Positions 7,926 through 16,704 of a stretch of 52,122 nucleotides of DNA are shown here, piece after piece; the stretch's first letter is position 1; each line of letters starts with the position of its first letter. The position numbers and the translations under genes were made by a program. Under the pieces are notes generated by a model, which worked only from the letters and a program-made list of their open reading frames with translations, made no database searches and was not told where the DNA came from. The DNA comes from an uncultured Collinsella sp. Lineage in GTDB: Bacteria; Actinomycetota; Coriobacteriia; Coriobacteriales; Coriobacteriaceae. The stretch is taken from contig UQMV01000013.1 of assembly GCA_900542315.1 (NCBI GenBank), positions 1 through 52,122 of the forward strand, in the 5' to 3' direction.

Positions 7926-8888
7926 ATGCACGAAAATGACTTTTTTAACGAGGACCTGCTCTGCGCGCTCGCTGGAGTTGCCGGCGAGGACAACGTGCTC
8001 ATGAGCGAGCCCATGCGCGAGCACACCACGTTTAAGATCGGCGGCCCGGCCGACGTCTTTGTCACGCCCGATACCGAGCAGGGACTCGTCGCCACGCTTA
8101 ACACCTGCTACCGCTGCGATCTGCCGCTCACCATCGTGGGCAACGGCTCCGACTTACTCGTCGGTGACAAGGGCATCCGCGGTGTCGTCGTGGCACTGGG
8201 CGAAGGCCTCTCTAACATCACCGTCGACGGCACGCATGTTACGGCGGCAGCCGGTGCCTTGCTTTCCGATGTCGCCGCGGCTGCCGCCGAAGCCTGCCTC
8301 ACCGGCATGGAGCCCCTCTCGGGCATCCCCGGCTCGGTCGGCGGTGCCTGCTATATGAACGCCGGTGCCTACGGCGCCTGTATGGCCGATGTTTTGGAGT
8401 CTGTGCGCGTCTATAAGCCCGCCCGCGTGCTCGACGACGGCACCCGCGGCAGCGGCAATATCATTGAGTTCGATGTCAACGAGCTTAACCTGGGCTATCG
8501 CAAGAGCCGCATCGCCGACGACGGCTTTATCGTGCTCTCTGCCACCTTTAACCTCGCCCCGGGCAACGCCGCGATGATCAAGGCCGACATGGACGACTAC
8601 CGCCAACGCCGCGAGGACAAGCAGCCGCTCGACATGCCGAGCGCCGGCTCCACCTTCAAGCGCCCCGAGGGCTACTTTGCCGGTAAGCTCATCATGGACG
8701 CCGGCCTGCGCGGTCACGCTGTCGGCGGCGCCCAGGTGAGCGAAAAGCACTGCGGCTTCATCGTCAACGCCGACCATGCCACCGCCGCCGACGTCGACGA
8801 ACTCATCCGCTACATCCAAACAACCGTCAAAGACCAATTCGGCGTAGACCTAGAACCCGAAGTCCACCGAGTAGGCGAATTCCTTTAA
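7926..8888 (+). CDS. murB: UDP-N-acetylenolpyruvoylglucosamine reductase
   Basis: The protein has 320 residues. MurB reduces UDP-GlcNAc-enolpyruvate to UDP-MurNAc with NADPH and FAD in the cytosol, an early step of peptidoglycan synthesis. The FAD-binding fold shows TTFKIGGPADVF, VGNGSDLLVGD, GMEPLSGIPGSVGGACYMNAGAYG and, in the C-terminal domain, PSAGSTFKRPEGYFAGKLI, whose Ser is the conserved proton donor position. The start at 7926 is supported by AAGGCGG; an open extension to 7836 runs into the inverted repeat and is unlikely. A terminator follows directly. Confidence 0.96.
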   Translation: MHENDFFNEDLLCALAGVAGEDNVLMSEPMREHTTFKIGGPADVFVTPDTEQGLVATLNTCYRCDLPLTIVGNGSDLLVGDKGIRGVVVALGEGLSNITVDGTHVTAAAGALLSDVAAAAAEACLTGMEPLSGIPGSVGGACYMNAGAYGACMADVLESVRVYKPARVLDDGTRGSGNIIEFDVNELNLGYRKSRIADDGFIVLSATFNLAPGNAAMIKADMDDYRQRREDKQPLDMPSAGSTFKRPEGYFAGKLIMDAGLRGHAVGGAQVSEKHCGFIVNADHATAADVDELIRYIQTTVKDQFGVDLEPEVHRVGEFL

Positions 8889-8892
8889 CAAA

Positions 8893-8914
8893 GAAGGCCC
8901 CGAAAGGGGCCTTC
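8893..8914 (+). terminator. Hairpin terminator after murB
   Basis: GAAGGCCCC (8893-8901), loop GAAA, GGGGCCTTC (8906-8914), starting 5 bases after the stop codon. The following bases are not a strong U-run, so ending may be partial. Confidence 0.65.
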
Positions 8915-8969
8915 ACCATATTTATTCAGATAACCCAGTCCGGTGTGTCGCGCTCAGGACCCGAGAGGG

Positions 8970-9094
8970 CCGGGACAGTCCGAGAGGCATAAGGTTGATC
9001 GCGAGTTCCGCACGAGCCGGAGAGCACTTAATGTGCTCTCCGTGCGAGCAGGACTGCCCGAGCAGGCAACCTTATGCCTCTCGGGCTGTCCCGG
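8970..9094. repeat. Dispersed structured element with GCGAGTTCCGCACG core, copy 1
   Basis: Outer arms 8970-8996 and 9068-9094 pair over 27 bases with one mismatch. Inside are TTGATCGCGAGTTCCGCACG (8995-9014), an apical hairpin GGAGAGCAC/GTGCTCTCC (9019-9027/9033-9041), CGTGCG pairing back to CGCACG, and GCAGGACTG. The same core recurs at 40099-40118 and 44974-44993. It lies in the convergent gap between murB and the hydrolase gene. Confidence 0.85.
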
Positions 9095-9106
9095 ACCAAG
9101 CCGCAG

Positions 9107-10297
9107 CTACGACAGCGCAATACCGCCAAGCCAGCCCCAACGCACGCCAGAGCCAGTGCCATAGAAGCTAATAAACGAATCGAGCGACTTAGACGTAATG
9201 GCACCCTCGTTGCTCATAACGATGCCGCCGCCAACATAGATGCCCACGTGTCCGTACAGCAGACCCGGCGTACCGGTGCCGCTGTGCGACGAGTCGGCCA
9301 CGATCATGCCCACCTGCAGCGCCGAACGATTGGAGCTGTAGCACCAGGCGTTAAACATGTCGCACGCATTGCCGCCAAAGTAGCCCACGCCGGCGTTACG
9401 GAACACGTTGGTAACCCACGCCGCGCACCAGTTCTGGCCAGGCGAAGGCGTGGAGTAGCACGCGTTGACGACAGCCTGCTGCTTGCCCGAGCCGGCATTC
9501 TGTTGCGGAGTTCCGGGCGCATACGATCCGCCACCCGAGTAGGAATTGTTCTTGTTTGCGGCAGCCGCGGCAGCGGCAGCCTTCTTGGCAGCCTCCTCGG
9601 CCTGAGCGGCAGCGAGAATCTCGGAATCGCGCTGGGCCATGAGCTCCTTGACATCGTCGGAGAGGCCGTTCAGAACCGTCTGGACCTCCTGCTGCTTGGC
9701 CTGCATGTCCTGCATCTGAGCAGTCTGCTGGTCCTTGAGCTTCTCCAAGTCGGCTTTTTGCGACTCGAGCTCGGACTTCTGTGTATCGAGCTCTTTCTGG
9801 ATGGTCTGAATGTCCTCAATGGCGTCACGGTCGCTCTTGTTGATCTTCTCGACGTAATGCGCGTTGGCGACGAGCTCCTCAAACGAGCCAGAAGCGAGCA
9901 GCAACGACAGGATATTGGTACCGCCCGACTTGTAGCTTGCCGCCACGCGATCGGAAAGGTCGCCGCGCTTCTCTTTGAGCTCGGACTTCTTGGTGTCGAT
10001 CTGAGCCTGCGTCTCGTCAATCTGGCCCTGTACGCCCTCGATATCGCTGAGGGTCTGGGCATTCTTGTTGGCGAGCGTCGCGTACTCATTAGCGATGCTG
10101 TCGAGCTGGGCCTGGACCTCGTCGAGCTGGGCCTGGGCGGCATTCAGTTTGTCGGTGGTTTCTTGGCTGGCCTCAGCCGCATGGGCGCGGGCGGGCAGGC
10201 CAAAAAGAACAGCCGCGGAAGCGGCGCCGAAAAGAGCCTTAAGGGCAGTGCGGCGCGAAAGCTCCTGCGTAAAGATGGAATCGTTGTTTGGTGACAT
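9107..10297 (-). CDS. Secreted coiled-coil peptidoglycan hydrolase (NlpC/P60 or CHAP-like)
   Basis: The protein has 396 residues. It begins with a signal peptide carrying a twin-arginine-like SRRTALKALFGAASAAVLFG and an ALA-type cleavage region near AHA. Residues about 45-240 are a long coiled coil of EL/QAQL heptads, as in RipA/PcsB-type enzymes. An Ala-rich and Gly/Ser linker follows. The C-terminal catalytic domain has NWCAAWVTNVF (Cys near 291) and YGHVGIYVGGG (His near 350), the Cys-His pair of NlpC/P60 or CHAP endopeptidases. Role: probably cuts stem peptides at division. The coiled coil suggests control by a partner such as FtsEX, which is not in this window. Confidence 0.82.
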   Translation of the reverse strand: MSPNNDSIFTQELSRRTALKALFGAASAAVLFGLPARAHAAEASQETTDKLNAAQAQLDEVQAQLDSIANEYATLANKNAQTLSDIEGVQGQIDETQAQIDTKKSELKEKRGDLSDRVAASYKSGGTNILSLLLASGSFEELVANAHYVEKINKSDRDAIEDIQTIQKELDTQKSELESQKADLEKLKDQQTAQMQDMQAKQQEVQTVLNGLSDDVKELMAQRDSEILAAAQAEEAAKKAAAAAAAANKNNSYSGGGSYAPGTPQQNAGSGKQQAVVNACYSTPSPGQNWCAAWVTNVFRNAGVGYFGGNACDMFNAWCYSSNRSALQVGMIVADSSHSGTGTPGLLYGHVGIYVGGGIVMSNEGAITSKSLDSFISFYGTGSGVRWGWLGGIALS

Positions 10298-10565
10298 ATG
10301 TACTCCGTTACATGCTTATTTATATGTCGCTCAACTCAAACATATTAACGCACATCGCGCTTGTCCCAACTATTTCCACGAACGGCTGGAAAAGTATGGT
10401 CAGCGGCTCGCAAATACGTCCCACACCAAAGGTAAGGATTATGCAAATAACACCCTATGAGTACGTTAACATCAATCCTCTGGTTTTCCTGCCCCGCGTG
10501 TTTTGGGCGCCCCCAGCTGCGCTATACTCCCCTCAAGAAGTGTTCCTGATTCGATAGGAGACTAC
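10298..10565. other. Divergent promoter region between the hydrolase gene and galE
   Basis: This 268-base gap is more AT-rich than the flanking genes. A -10-like TATACT at 10523-10528 probably serves galE; no good -35 is seen. No repeat or small gene is apparent. Confidence 0.4.
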
Positions 10566-11627
10566 ATGTCCAAAGCACTCGACCCCAAAGACACCTGCGT
10601 CCTCGTTACCGGCGGCGCCGGCTTTATCGGCTCGCACACCGTCGTTCAGCTGCTCGAGGGTGGCTACCAGGTTGTCGTCGTCGATGACCTCTCCAACTCC
10701 AGCGCCGTTGCCATCGACCGCGTCAAGACCATCGTGGGCGACGAGGCCGCCAAGAACCTCACCTTCTACGAGGCCAACGTGCTCGACCGCGATGCGATGA
10801 ACAAGATCTTCGATACCCACCAGATCGACCGCGTCATCCACTTCGCCGGCTTTAAGGCCGTTGGCGAGTCGGTGAGCAAGCCCGTCGAGTACTACCACAA
10901 CAATATCGAGAACACCCTGGTGCTCATCGATGTCATGCGCAACCACGGTTGTAAGTCCATCATCTTCTCGAGCTCTTCGACCGTCTACGGCGATCCGGAC
11001 AATCCGCCCGTCACCGAAGAGGACCCTAAGAAGCCCGCGACCAACCCCTATGGCTGGACCAAGTGGATGATTGAGCAGATCCTCATGGACGTCCACACCG
11101 CCGACCCCGAGTGGGACGTCGTGCTGCTCCGTTATTTCAATCCCATCGGCGCCCATCCGTCGGGCCTGATCGGCGAGGATCCCAAGGGCATCCCCAACAA
11201 CCTGGTTCCCTATGTCGCCCAGGTCGCCGTCGGTAAGCTCGAGGCCGTTCAGGTCTTTGGCAACGATTACACCACCCCCGACGGCACCGGTGTGCGCGAC
11301 TACATCCACGTGTGTGACCTGGCATCTGGTCACGTGGCCGCCCTCAACTGGATGAACGGCAAGACCGGCGTCGAGATCTTTAACCTGGGCACCGGCACCG
11401 GCACCTCGGTACTCGAGGTCGTCGCTGCCTTCTCCAAGGCCTGCGGCAAGGAGCTGCCCTATGTGATCCGCGAGCGCCGTGCCGGCGACATCGCCGCCAA
11501 CTGGTGCGATGCCTCCAAGGCCGAGCGCATGATGGGTTGGAAGGCCCAGTACGATATCGCGGACATGTGCCGCGATAGCTGGAACTGGCAGAGCCACAAC
11601 CCCAACGGCTTCGCCGACGCCGAGTAG
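10566..11627 (+). CDS. galE: UDP-glucose 4-epimerase
   Basis: The protein has 353 residues. It interconverts UDP-glucose and UDP-galactose (Leloir pathway) with bound NAD. The Rossmann motif GGAGFIG is at residues 16-22, followed by VVVDDLSNSS; then SSSSTVYGDP and the catalytic YGWTK (Tyr-x3-Lys), and HVCDLASGHVAAL near the sugar site. TAGGAG lies before the ATG at 10566. It is a single transcription unit with its own terminator, at the edge of the mobile-element-rich region. Confidence 0.95.
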   Translation: MSKALDPKDTCVLVTGGAGFIGSHTVVQLLEGGYQVVVVDDLSNSSAVAIDRVKTIVGDEAAKNLTFYEANVLDRDAMNKIFDTHQIDRVIHFAGFKAVGESVSKPVEYYHNNIENTLVLIDVMRNHGCKSIIFSSSSTVYGDPDNPPVTEEDPKKPATNPYGWTKWMIEQILMDVHTADPEWDVVLLRYFNPIGAHPSGLIGEDPKGIPNNLVPYVAQVAVGKLEAVQVFGNDYTTPDGTGVRDYIHVCDLASGHVAALNWMNGKTGVEIFNLGTGTGTSVLEVVAAFSKACGKELPYVIRERRAGDIAANWCDASKAERMMGWKAQYDIADMCRDSWNWQSHNPNGFADAE

Positions 11628-11638
11628 CACTCAACCGC

Positions 11639-11670
11639 GGTAGATTTCTAGGCATATTCCAAAATCTACG
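11639..11670. repeat. Short palindromic repeat GTAGATTT...AAATCTAC, copy 1
   Basis: The arms TAGATTT and AAATCTA surround AGGCATATTCC. A second copy with the same arms and core spacing is at 39926-39958. It lies between the galE stop and its terminator. Confidence 0.7.
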
Positions 11671-11704
11671 GGCCCCGGCCTCCAATGTGAGGTCGGGGCC
11701 TTTT
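11671..11704 (+). terminator. Intrinsic terminator of galE
   Basis: GGCCCCGGCCTC (11671-11682) pairs with GAGGTCGGGGCC (11689-11700) with one G-T, followed by TTTT. The T-run is also the truncation point of the IS3-type remnant that follows. Confidence 0.85.
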
Positions 11705-11921
11705 AGGAGCTCGTTCTCGGGCTCGAGCTCGCGCATGCACTTGCGGCCGCCGCGACCGGGTGGTTGGTCAGCTCCTTCTTCCTGACCGTCACCCATCTTC
11801 CCAGGGTCTTCTCGTTGATGCCGAGGTCGGCTGCCACTTGGGCGATGGGCTTCCCCGACGCGGCGGCGAAGTCTGCGGCCTCGGCGCGGTACCCCGCTGT
11901 GTAGGAGGGCCCGTCTGCCAT
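11701..11921 (-). pseudogene. IS3-type transposase OrfA remnant
   Basis: From the ATG at 11921 (GGAG upstream) the frame gives MADGPSYTAGYRAEAADFAA, then a helix-turn-helix QVAADLGINEKTLGRWV as in IS3-family OrfA. The frame is then lost: the expected ELEPENELLK leucine-zipper end is read in another frame near 11715. The gene is cut at the galE terminator, and no OrfB follows. The insertion end is probably near 12010. It marks the left edge of the accessory island. Confidence 0.75.
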
Positions 11922-12144
11922 GACTGACACTCCTTTCTTTTTGGCGCTGAAACGATTATCGCCGCTCAACGCCATTCCTCTAAGTCAAGTGTCCTTGAAT
12001 ACGATACAGTTCAAATGGACGAGGAGAATCTGGCGCTCCTCTCGATGAGCCCGGAGAGGTCCCTGGTCGTCACCTTCCCCCGCGCGAACGCGAAGCGGAC
12101 GGCGGCGAGCCATGTCCTCACCGCGCGTTCCATTTAGGGAGTCC

Positions 12145-12173
12145 TCGAGAAGTCGATCTCTCTGTGCGATAAT
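12145..12173 (+). promoter_or_regulatory. Candidate promoter of the ATPase-nuclease module
   Basis: TCGAGA (12145-12150), a 17-base spacer and GATAAT (12168-12173) lie about 40 bases before the ATPase start. The rest of 11922-12214 holds transposon end sequence and unassigned debris. Confidence 0.45.
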
Positions 12174-12214
12174 CGAGCTATTGAGTCTCGCGAGTTTAGA
12201 GCTGGTGATATGCA

Positions 12215-13513
12215 TTGAAAATCAAGATGAAAAACATCGGCAGGGTCGCTGAGGCCGATATCGAGATTAATGGTATTGCCGTGATCGCCGGGGAGAACGG
12301 GACGGGGAAAAGCACGGTTGGAAAAGCGCTTTATGCGGCCTTCAACAGCATGTCCGATTCGGAGAACAAAATCGACCGCATGAGGCGCAATAGTGTTGAG
12401 CGCGCCATCAGGAAGGCATATGTGGGAAGCCCTCTCGACTCCACGTCTCGCCACAGGCGAACTGCTGGAAGAATGAATAGTTTCATCGACAGGGTTTTTT
12501 CGGGCGAGTGCACGAGGGACGAGCTTATTGATGAGATAAAGGAGTATTACGGGGAGGAGATCTCCCGTGAGATCGAATCCGATTTCACGAATGGCGTAGC
12601 AGGAGTTGCCGATCAGATTATCGAGATCATGGATATCTCCGATGATGAGGTATTTCGTGCGATTGCGACAAACAGGTTCCGAAGCGAGTTCAACGGCCAG
12701 ATCAATTCGGTTTTCGGCGAAGAGCCCGGGAAGGTCGAACTCCAGATAAAGGACGCATCTACGGTTTTCTCGGTTGCAAGTGACGAGGTGGCGGAGGTGC
12801 ACGATAGGAGGGTTTTGCGATTCAGGGCGCATTATCTGGACGACCCGTTCCTGATCGATTCTCTCGGAGGACCCTACGGCCCCGCTTTTCGGTTCAAGCC
12901 CCTCCTTGGACACCAGGAGGAGCTGCGGCAAGATTTGATTCAGGCGACCATCCGTAACGATGACAGCGAGTCCTCGCTGTTCGAAGAGATCGCGAAGGAG
13001 CGACACCTGAAGGTTCTCATGGACAAGGTTTCCTCCTTATGTCCGGGGCATTTCGAGAGGAGCGAAAGTCGCGGTCACCTTACGTATCTCGAAGAGGGCT
13101 TCGCTCGGGGGTTGGAGCCTGGGAACCTTTCTGCTGGCTTGAAGACGTTCGCCATCATGAAGGTGCTCTTGAAGTCCGGCGCGCTAGATGCCGGAGGGAC
13201 TATTATCCTCGATGAACCCGAGATTCATCTTCATCCTGCATGGCAGCTGGCCTTCGCCGAGATAATCGTGCTGCTCCAGAAAGAGCTCGGGATGCACGTC
13301 TTAATGAGCACCCATAGTCCATATTTCCTGAATGCGATCGAAGTGTATTCTAAGAAGCACGCTGTTGATGGATTGTGCTCATATTATCTTGCGGAGACCT
13401 GCACTGATGGACGCTCTCGCTTTGCCGATATAACCGGCTCGACTGAGGTCGCCTACGAGAAGCTGGCGGCTCCTTTTGATACGCTTGAGAGGGAGGAGTA
13501 CGGCCTTGAGTAG
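12215..13513 (+). CDS. AAA/ABC-type ATPase of a probable two-gene defence module
   Basis: The protein has 432 residues of the OLD/SMC-like AAA_21 type. Walker A GENGTGKS is at residues 26-33; an ABC-like signature LSAGLKT lies near 305; Walker B TIILDEPEIHLHP lies near 330; and the switch STHSPYF lies near 365. The middle has the helical insert of this class. The start may be TTG at 12215 (GGTGAT upstream) or ATG at 12227. The stop overlaps the next gene by 8 bases. Such ATPases (as in Septu, PARIS, Gabija-like systems) sense phage products and license a partner nuclease; that role here is inference from family and gene pairing. It is flanked on both sides by transposase remnants. Confidence 0.85.
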   Translation: MKIKMKNIGRVAEADIEINGIAVIAGENGTGKSTVGKALYAAFNSMSDSENKIDRMRRNSVERAIRKAYVGSPLDSTSRHRRTAGRMNSFIDRVFSGECTRDELIDEIKEYYGEEISREIESDFTNGVAGVADQIIEIMDISDDEVFRAIATNRFRSEFNGQINSVFGEEPGKVELQIKDASTVFSVASDEVAEVHDRRVLRFRAHYLDDPFLIDSLGGPYGPAFRFKPLLGHQEELRQDLIQATIRNDDSESSLFEEIAKERHLKVLMDKVSSLCPGHFERSESRGHLTYLEEGFARGLEPGNLSAGLKTFAIMKVLLKSGALDAGGTIILDEPEIHLHPAWQLAFAEIIVLLQKELGMHVLMSTHSPYFLNAIEVYSKKHAVDGLCSYYLAETCTDGRSRFADITGSTEVAYEKLAAPFDTLEREEYGLE

Positions 13514-14174
13514 CGACCTGTGCGCCTCCTGCCCTCATCCGAACTCTCCCGCGGTGCCAGATGGCAGCGATGGTTGCTCCCGTTGCAGGACCTGTATCCT
13601 AAGGGACTGCACGTCGACCATCTCCAAAACATCCAGAGACGGGAGCGTCTCTCTTGTGGATGACGATTTCCCTGTTGTCAATTTTGACTCTGTTAAAGAA
13701 TGCTACTGCAAAAAGGTCAATAGGTGGATGCAACTCCCGCGCTCCGCCGATGCGCTGTATTGCGACCGGGAAACGTTATATCTAGTCGAATTTAAGAACG
13801 GCAGTCTGAAGGAGACGCTGGGGAAGAGGCTCAATCCCAAGGATGACGAAGAGCTTGGTATCAATCTTGGCCAAAGGGACGCCCTCATCGAGAAGTGCAA
13901 GGACAGCGTTTTGATCTGCTCGGACCTGTGGGGAAAGAGGACGAGATGGTTTCACGAGCACTGCGTCTTTGTTTTGGTATACAACGAGGACAAGAACAAG
14001 ACCGCGTTGAAGCGAGTTGCCAGTTCGATTAGGAGAAAAGCACGCTTTGGGCTTCCTGACAAATTGAAAGGGTTTTGCGTGAAGGATGTCTTGACGCTAA
14101 CCGAAAAGGAGTTTTCGACATCGCTCCTTTCAACTTGGCGAGACGCAGAAGAAATCGCGGAGGTCGACGCGTAG
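13506..14174 (+). CDS. Cys-rich protein with PD-(D/E)xK-like nuclease motif, partner of the ATPase
   Basis: The protein has 222 residues. The TTG at 13506 is preferred because GGGAGGAG lies 7 bases before it and it overlaps the ATPase stop by 8 bases. The N-terminus has six Cys (6, 9, 24, 27, 30, 35) in CxxC and CxxCxxCx4C spacing, a likely zinc or Fe-S site. The core reads SADALYCD (Asp82), then YLVEFKNG (Glu95, Lys97), the D...ExK pattern of restriction-type nucleases. Later parts are basic (SSIRRKARFG). I recognise no named family; the nuclease call is from the motif and the strict pairing with the ATPase. Confidence 0.65.
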   Translation: MSSDLCASCPHPNSPAVPDGSDGCSRCRTCILRDCTSTISKTSRDGSVSLVDDDFPVVNFDSVKECYCKKVNRWMQLPRSADALYCDRETLYLVEFKNGSLKETLGKRLNPKDDEELGINLGQRDALIEKCKDSVLICSDLWGKRTRWFHEHCVFVLVYNEDKNKTALKRVASSIRRKARFGLPDKLKGFCVKDVLTLTEKEFSTSLLSTWRDAEEIAEVDA

Positions 14175-14339
14175 GAGACCGAAAAGCATCCGGTGGCTAT
14201 CTGCTCCCGATTTCGATCGTTCGTCTACAGTCGGTTTTCTTTCCGCTGCGACCGCCAGTTTGCGATGAGTCGCGCACCGTGTGAAGCTCAACACGGATGA
14301 AATACAAATAAAATCCCCCTTGCACTGTGTTGATAAATA

Positions 14340-14755
14340 TTACTCGTCGAACTCATCTGAGCTGGGCCTTCTTGCATAGAACTGCCTGAACCTGAGCGTT
14401 TTCGGGTATCGCATTGCCCGATCGAGCACCATCGCGACCTTCTCAAGCTTGTCCTCGGGCGGACTCATAGCCACAGCCCTGCATGTCGTCCCGGTTGGAG
14501 CCGGGGTGAACCCTCAGGAAGCTCTGCATGAAGTAGCGCATCCGGTTCACGGGCCCCAGCGGGTTCTGGCCGTCGGGAACGCACTTGAGCAGCTTCGCGT
14601 TGTAGCGCTGGCTCTTCAGTGACAGCTTGTTGACAAGCGTCATGTGCGCGCCCTCCATGTCGTGGATGAGCGTGGAGCCGGGCGTCACACGGCCCTCGAA
14701 CGTCGCCAAGGTCTTCGCCCTGCTCGTCTTGCCAAGGCCCTCCCGGATGAAGATT
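14340..14755 (-). pseudogene. DDE-type transposase C-terminal remnant, frameshifted
   Basis: Reading leftward from 14755, one frame gives GSTLIHDMEGAHMTLVNKL, YNAKLLKCVPDGQNPLGPVN and HPGSNRDDMQG. Near 14468 the reading shifts frame and continues MSPPEDKLEKVAMVLDRAMR to a TAA at 14342. The DMEGAH, NPLGPVN and NRDDMQG pieces are typical of the last third of an IS-encoded DDE transposase. The N-terminal part is missing. It marks the right flank of the ATPase-nuclease module; the 165 bases between them hold nothing recognisable. Confidence 0.6.
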
Positions 14756-14897
14756 GAATGCCTGGTTCGTCGCAGCCGAGTGCGACACGGCCTCTACCCG
14801 AGACCATCATCTCTACACATAGCCCATCATTCGACAAGAACGCGCAGTTCGTCCTGCATAGGCGCATGGTGTCCCCCTCCGCCGCAAGAGGGGAGCA

Positions 14898-14935
14898 AAA
14901 GAAAGGTCCCCTTGTCACTACCGGACAAAGGGACC
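14898..14935 (-). terminator. Terminator downstream of the RiPP exporter
   Basis: GGTCCCCTTGT (14905-14915) pairs with ACAAAGGGACC (14925-14935) with one mismatch. On the minus strand it is followed by a U-rich TTTCTTTTG. The rest of 14756-15069 shows no convincing gene. Confidence 0.55.
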
Positions 14936-15069
14936 CCCCCCTGGGCAAACACGCTATAAAACCTTCTTGCCGAGCGGCTGAGTCTCAGGACACCGACGGC
15001 GCACCCGTAGACCTACCCATAATCCACGCCATTTCGAGCTTCTTGGTCTTCAACGTCACAATCCGATAA

Positions 15070-16704
15070 TCATCCAGGCATCGAAATGACCTCGTCACAG
15101 GCGGCAAGCATCTCCTCGTCATGAGTGACAACGATTACAATATGGTCTCTCTTAACTTCGTGAAGCAATTTGATCAGCGCGCCTCGACTCTTCGCATCAA
15201 GTGCTGAGGTCGGTTCATCAAAAAGCATAACGTCCGGCGATTTCAACAGCTGTCTCACAATTGCAATCTTTTGCTTCTCCCCGCCGGACACCCCTCCTTT
15301 CCCGCCGTCAAGCATCGCCGCTGCCCCGTTCTCCACAGAGGCAATCATTTCGTCTAGCCCCAATATGGCAAGCATCCGATTCAGCTTATCCATCTCGTAA
15401 TCATCAGAAAGCAGCGTAAGATTATCGAGAATCGTCCCCTCAACGATAGGGGGTTCTTGCTCCGTAATGCTGACTCGACACCGCCGCAATGCATATCGAT
15501 CGATGCAACGCTGTGACACCCCGTTGTAGCGAACGGCCCCTTCTGTGTCATCTGGATATAGCCCCAATATCACTGACAGCAGCGAGCTCTTCCCCGAACC
15601 ATTCGGCCCCGAGATTCCATATAGCCGACCCCTGGAAAACGCGAGCCCCTCAATGCTTAACGCGACCCTTTCCGCCCCTGGATAACGTAGCTTGATGTTC
15701 TCTAGACGGATTTCCTCAATCGGACCAAGCGCCAATTTGCCATTCGCTTCCACCGGGACATCCCAAATTCTTTTCAGCCGCTCATAGCATACGCGATTAG
15801 TCTGGTAATCCCTTCCCCAGCCCAACAAATACTGTACCGCTGAGCTTAAGTTCGAATAATATCCAACAGCAGTCACGAGAAAACCAGGCAACAGTCTCCC
15901 GCCCATCACTTCAACCGCGCCCACAGCAAGAAGACATCCTTGAGCGGCGGAAGCGACCAACGCGTTGCCAAAGGTAAATCTAGACCCTACTTCCTGATTT
16001 GCTCTCATCGTTGGATAGAGCCCATTAAAAGCTTCGACCAGCACAGCGCGGGACCTATCGAACAAAGCATGTTTGCGGATGAAATCAACTTTCTCCAACT
16101 GATCTTGTAGACAGGAAAAAAACCTCGCGCTCTGCTCTTGTACGTCAAAACTTCTCTCAAACAGCCTTGCGCGTGAAACCGCATAAAAAGCGGCACTCGC
16201 TGCCGCAAGAACAAGGCAGACCACACTCAACTTGATATTCAGGCTACCGAAAACAAACAGGGCGGACAAAAGGGTGATAACGTTGCTTGAAACCCCCACA
16301 ACCGAGTTGATTACGAAGATGACAAGGTCATTAGCGTCGTGATTGATTTGCTGGTTATAATACGACGCGTTGAAGCCCTCGAAGAATGCCTGGGGAAGGT
16401 GCTTCACGTGCTCAAGCGTATCCGCATTTAAGCCGAACCCCGCATGCGACTGAAGGTTGATGTACAGCATCTCTGAGCAATACACTAGTCCCGCTCGAAC
16501 CGCTTGGACCGCAACCAAAATAAGGCAACAAACGAGAACGGCGGCAAGATCGGCGCTGGCCGGCATCGCCAATCGGTTTACCACTATGCCGGTAAGAAAG
16601 GGACCCGCAAGCGCAAGCAGCCCGACCAAAACTGTTACGACAAGATAGGCGTAGAATCGACCGCCCAGTATATATTTTCTACAGAGATTAAGCATCAGCC
16701 TCAT
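15070..16704 (-). CDS. ABC exporter (fused membrane and ATPase domains) of the RiPP cluster
   Basis: The protein has 544 residues. About six membrane segments fill residues 1-300 (FYAYLVVTVLVGLLALAGPF and so on), then a nucleotide-binding domain with Walker A GPNGSGKSS, signature VSGGEKQK, Walker B VMLFDEPTSALD and the H-loop VVTHDEE. There is no N-terminal C39 peptidase domain, so it can export a peptide but cannot trim a double-Gly leader. The start overlaps the radical SAM gene by 17 bases, so the two are coupled. Likely role: exports the modified Cys-rich peptide. ATG at 16704 is chosen; GTG at 16716 is possible. Confidence 0.88.
   Translation of the reverse strand: MRLMLNLCRKYILGGRFYAYLVVTVLVGLLALAGPFLTGIVVNRLAMPASADLAAVLVCCLILVAVQAVRAGLVYCSEMLYINLQSHAGFGLNADTLEHVKHLPQAFFEGFNASYYNQQINHDANDLVIFVINSVVGVSSNVITLLSALFVFGSLNIKLSVVCLVLAAASAAFYAVSRARLFERSFDVQEQSARFFSCLQDQLEKVDFIRKHALFDRSRAVLVEAFNGLYPTMRANQEVGSRFTFGNALVASAAQGCLLAVGAVEVMGGRLLPGFLVTAVGYYSNLSSAVQYLLGWGRDYQTNRVCYERLKRIWDVPVEANGKLALGPIEEIRLENIKLRYPGAERVALSIEGLAFSRGRLYGISGPNGSGKSSLLSVILGLYPDDTEGAVRYNGVSQRCIDRYALRRCRVSITEQEPPIVEGTILDNLTLLSDDYEMDKLNRMLAILGLDEMIASVENGAAAMLDGGKGGVSGGEKQKIAIVRQLLKSPDVMLFDEPTSALDAKSRGALIKLLHEVKRDHIVIVVTHDEEMLAACDEVISMPG

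Noticed and set aside
12134..13006. A long antisense frame of 290 codons inside the AAA ATPase gene
   Set aside because: It is a shadow of the plus-strand gene; it has no motifs or ribosome site, whereas the plus frame has all ATPase motifs.
14685..14948. An 87-codon minus-strand frame with several Cys next to the transposase remnant
   Set aside because: It runs partly through the transposase remnant in the wrong phase and has no clear ribosome site; treated as debris.
14993..15060. A 24-codon GTG frame just after the exporter (MTLKTKKLEMAWIMG...)
   Set aside because: No ribosome site, no Cys, no resemblance to the precursors. A third peptide is possible but unsupported.
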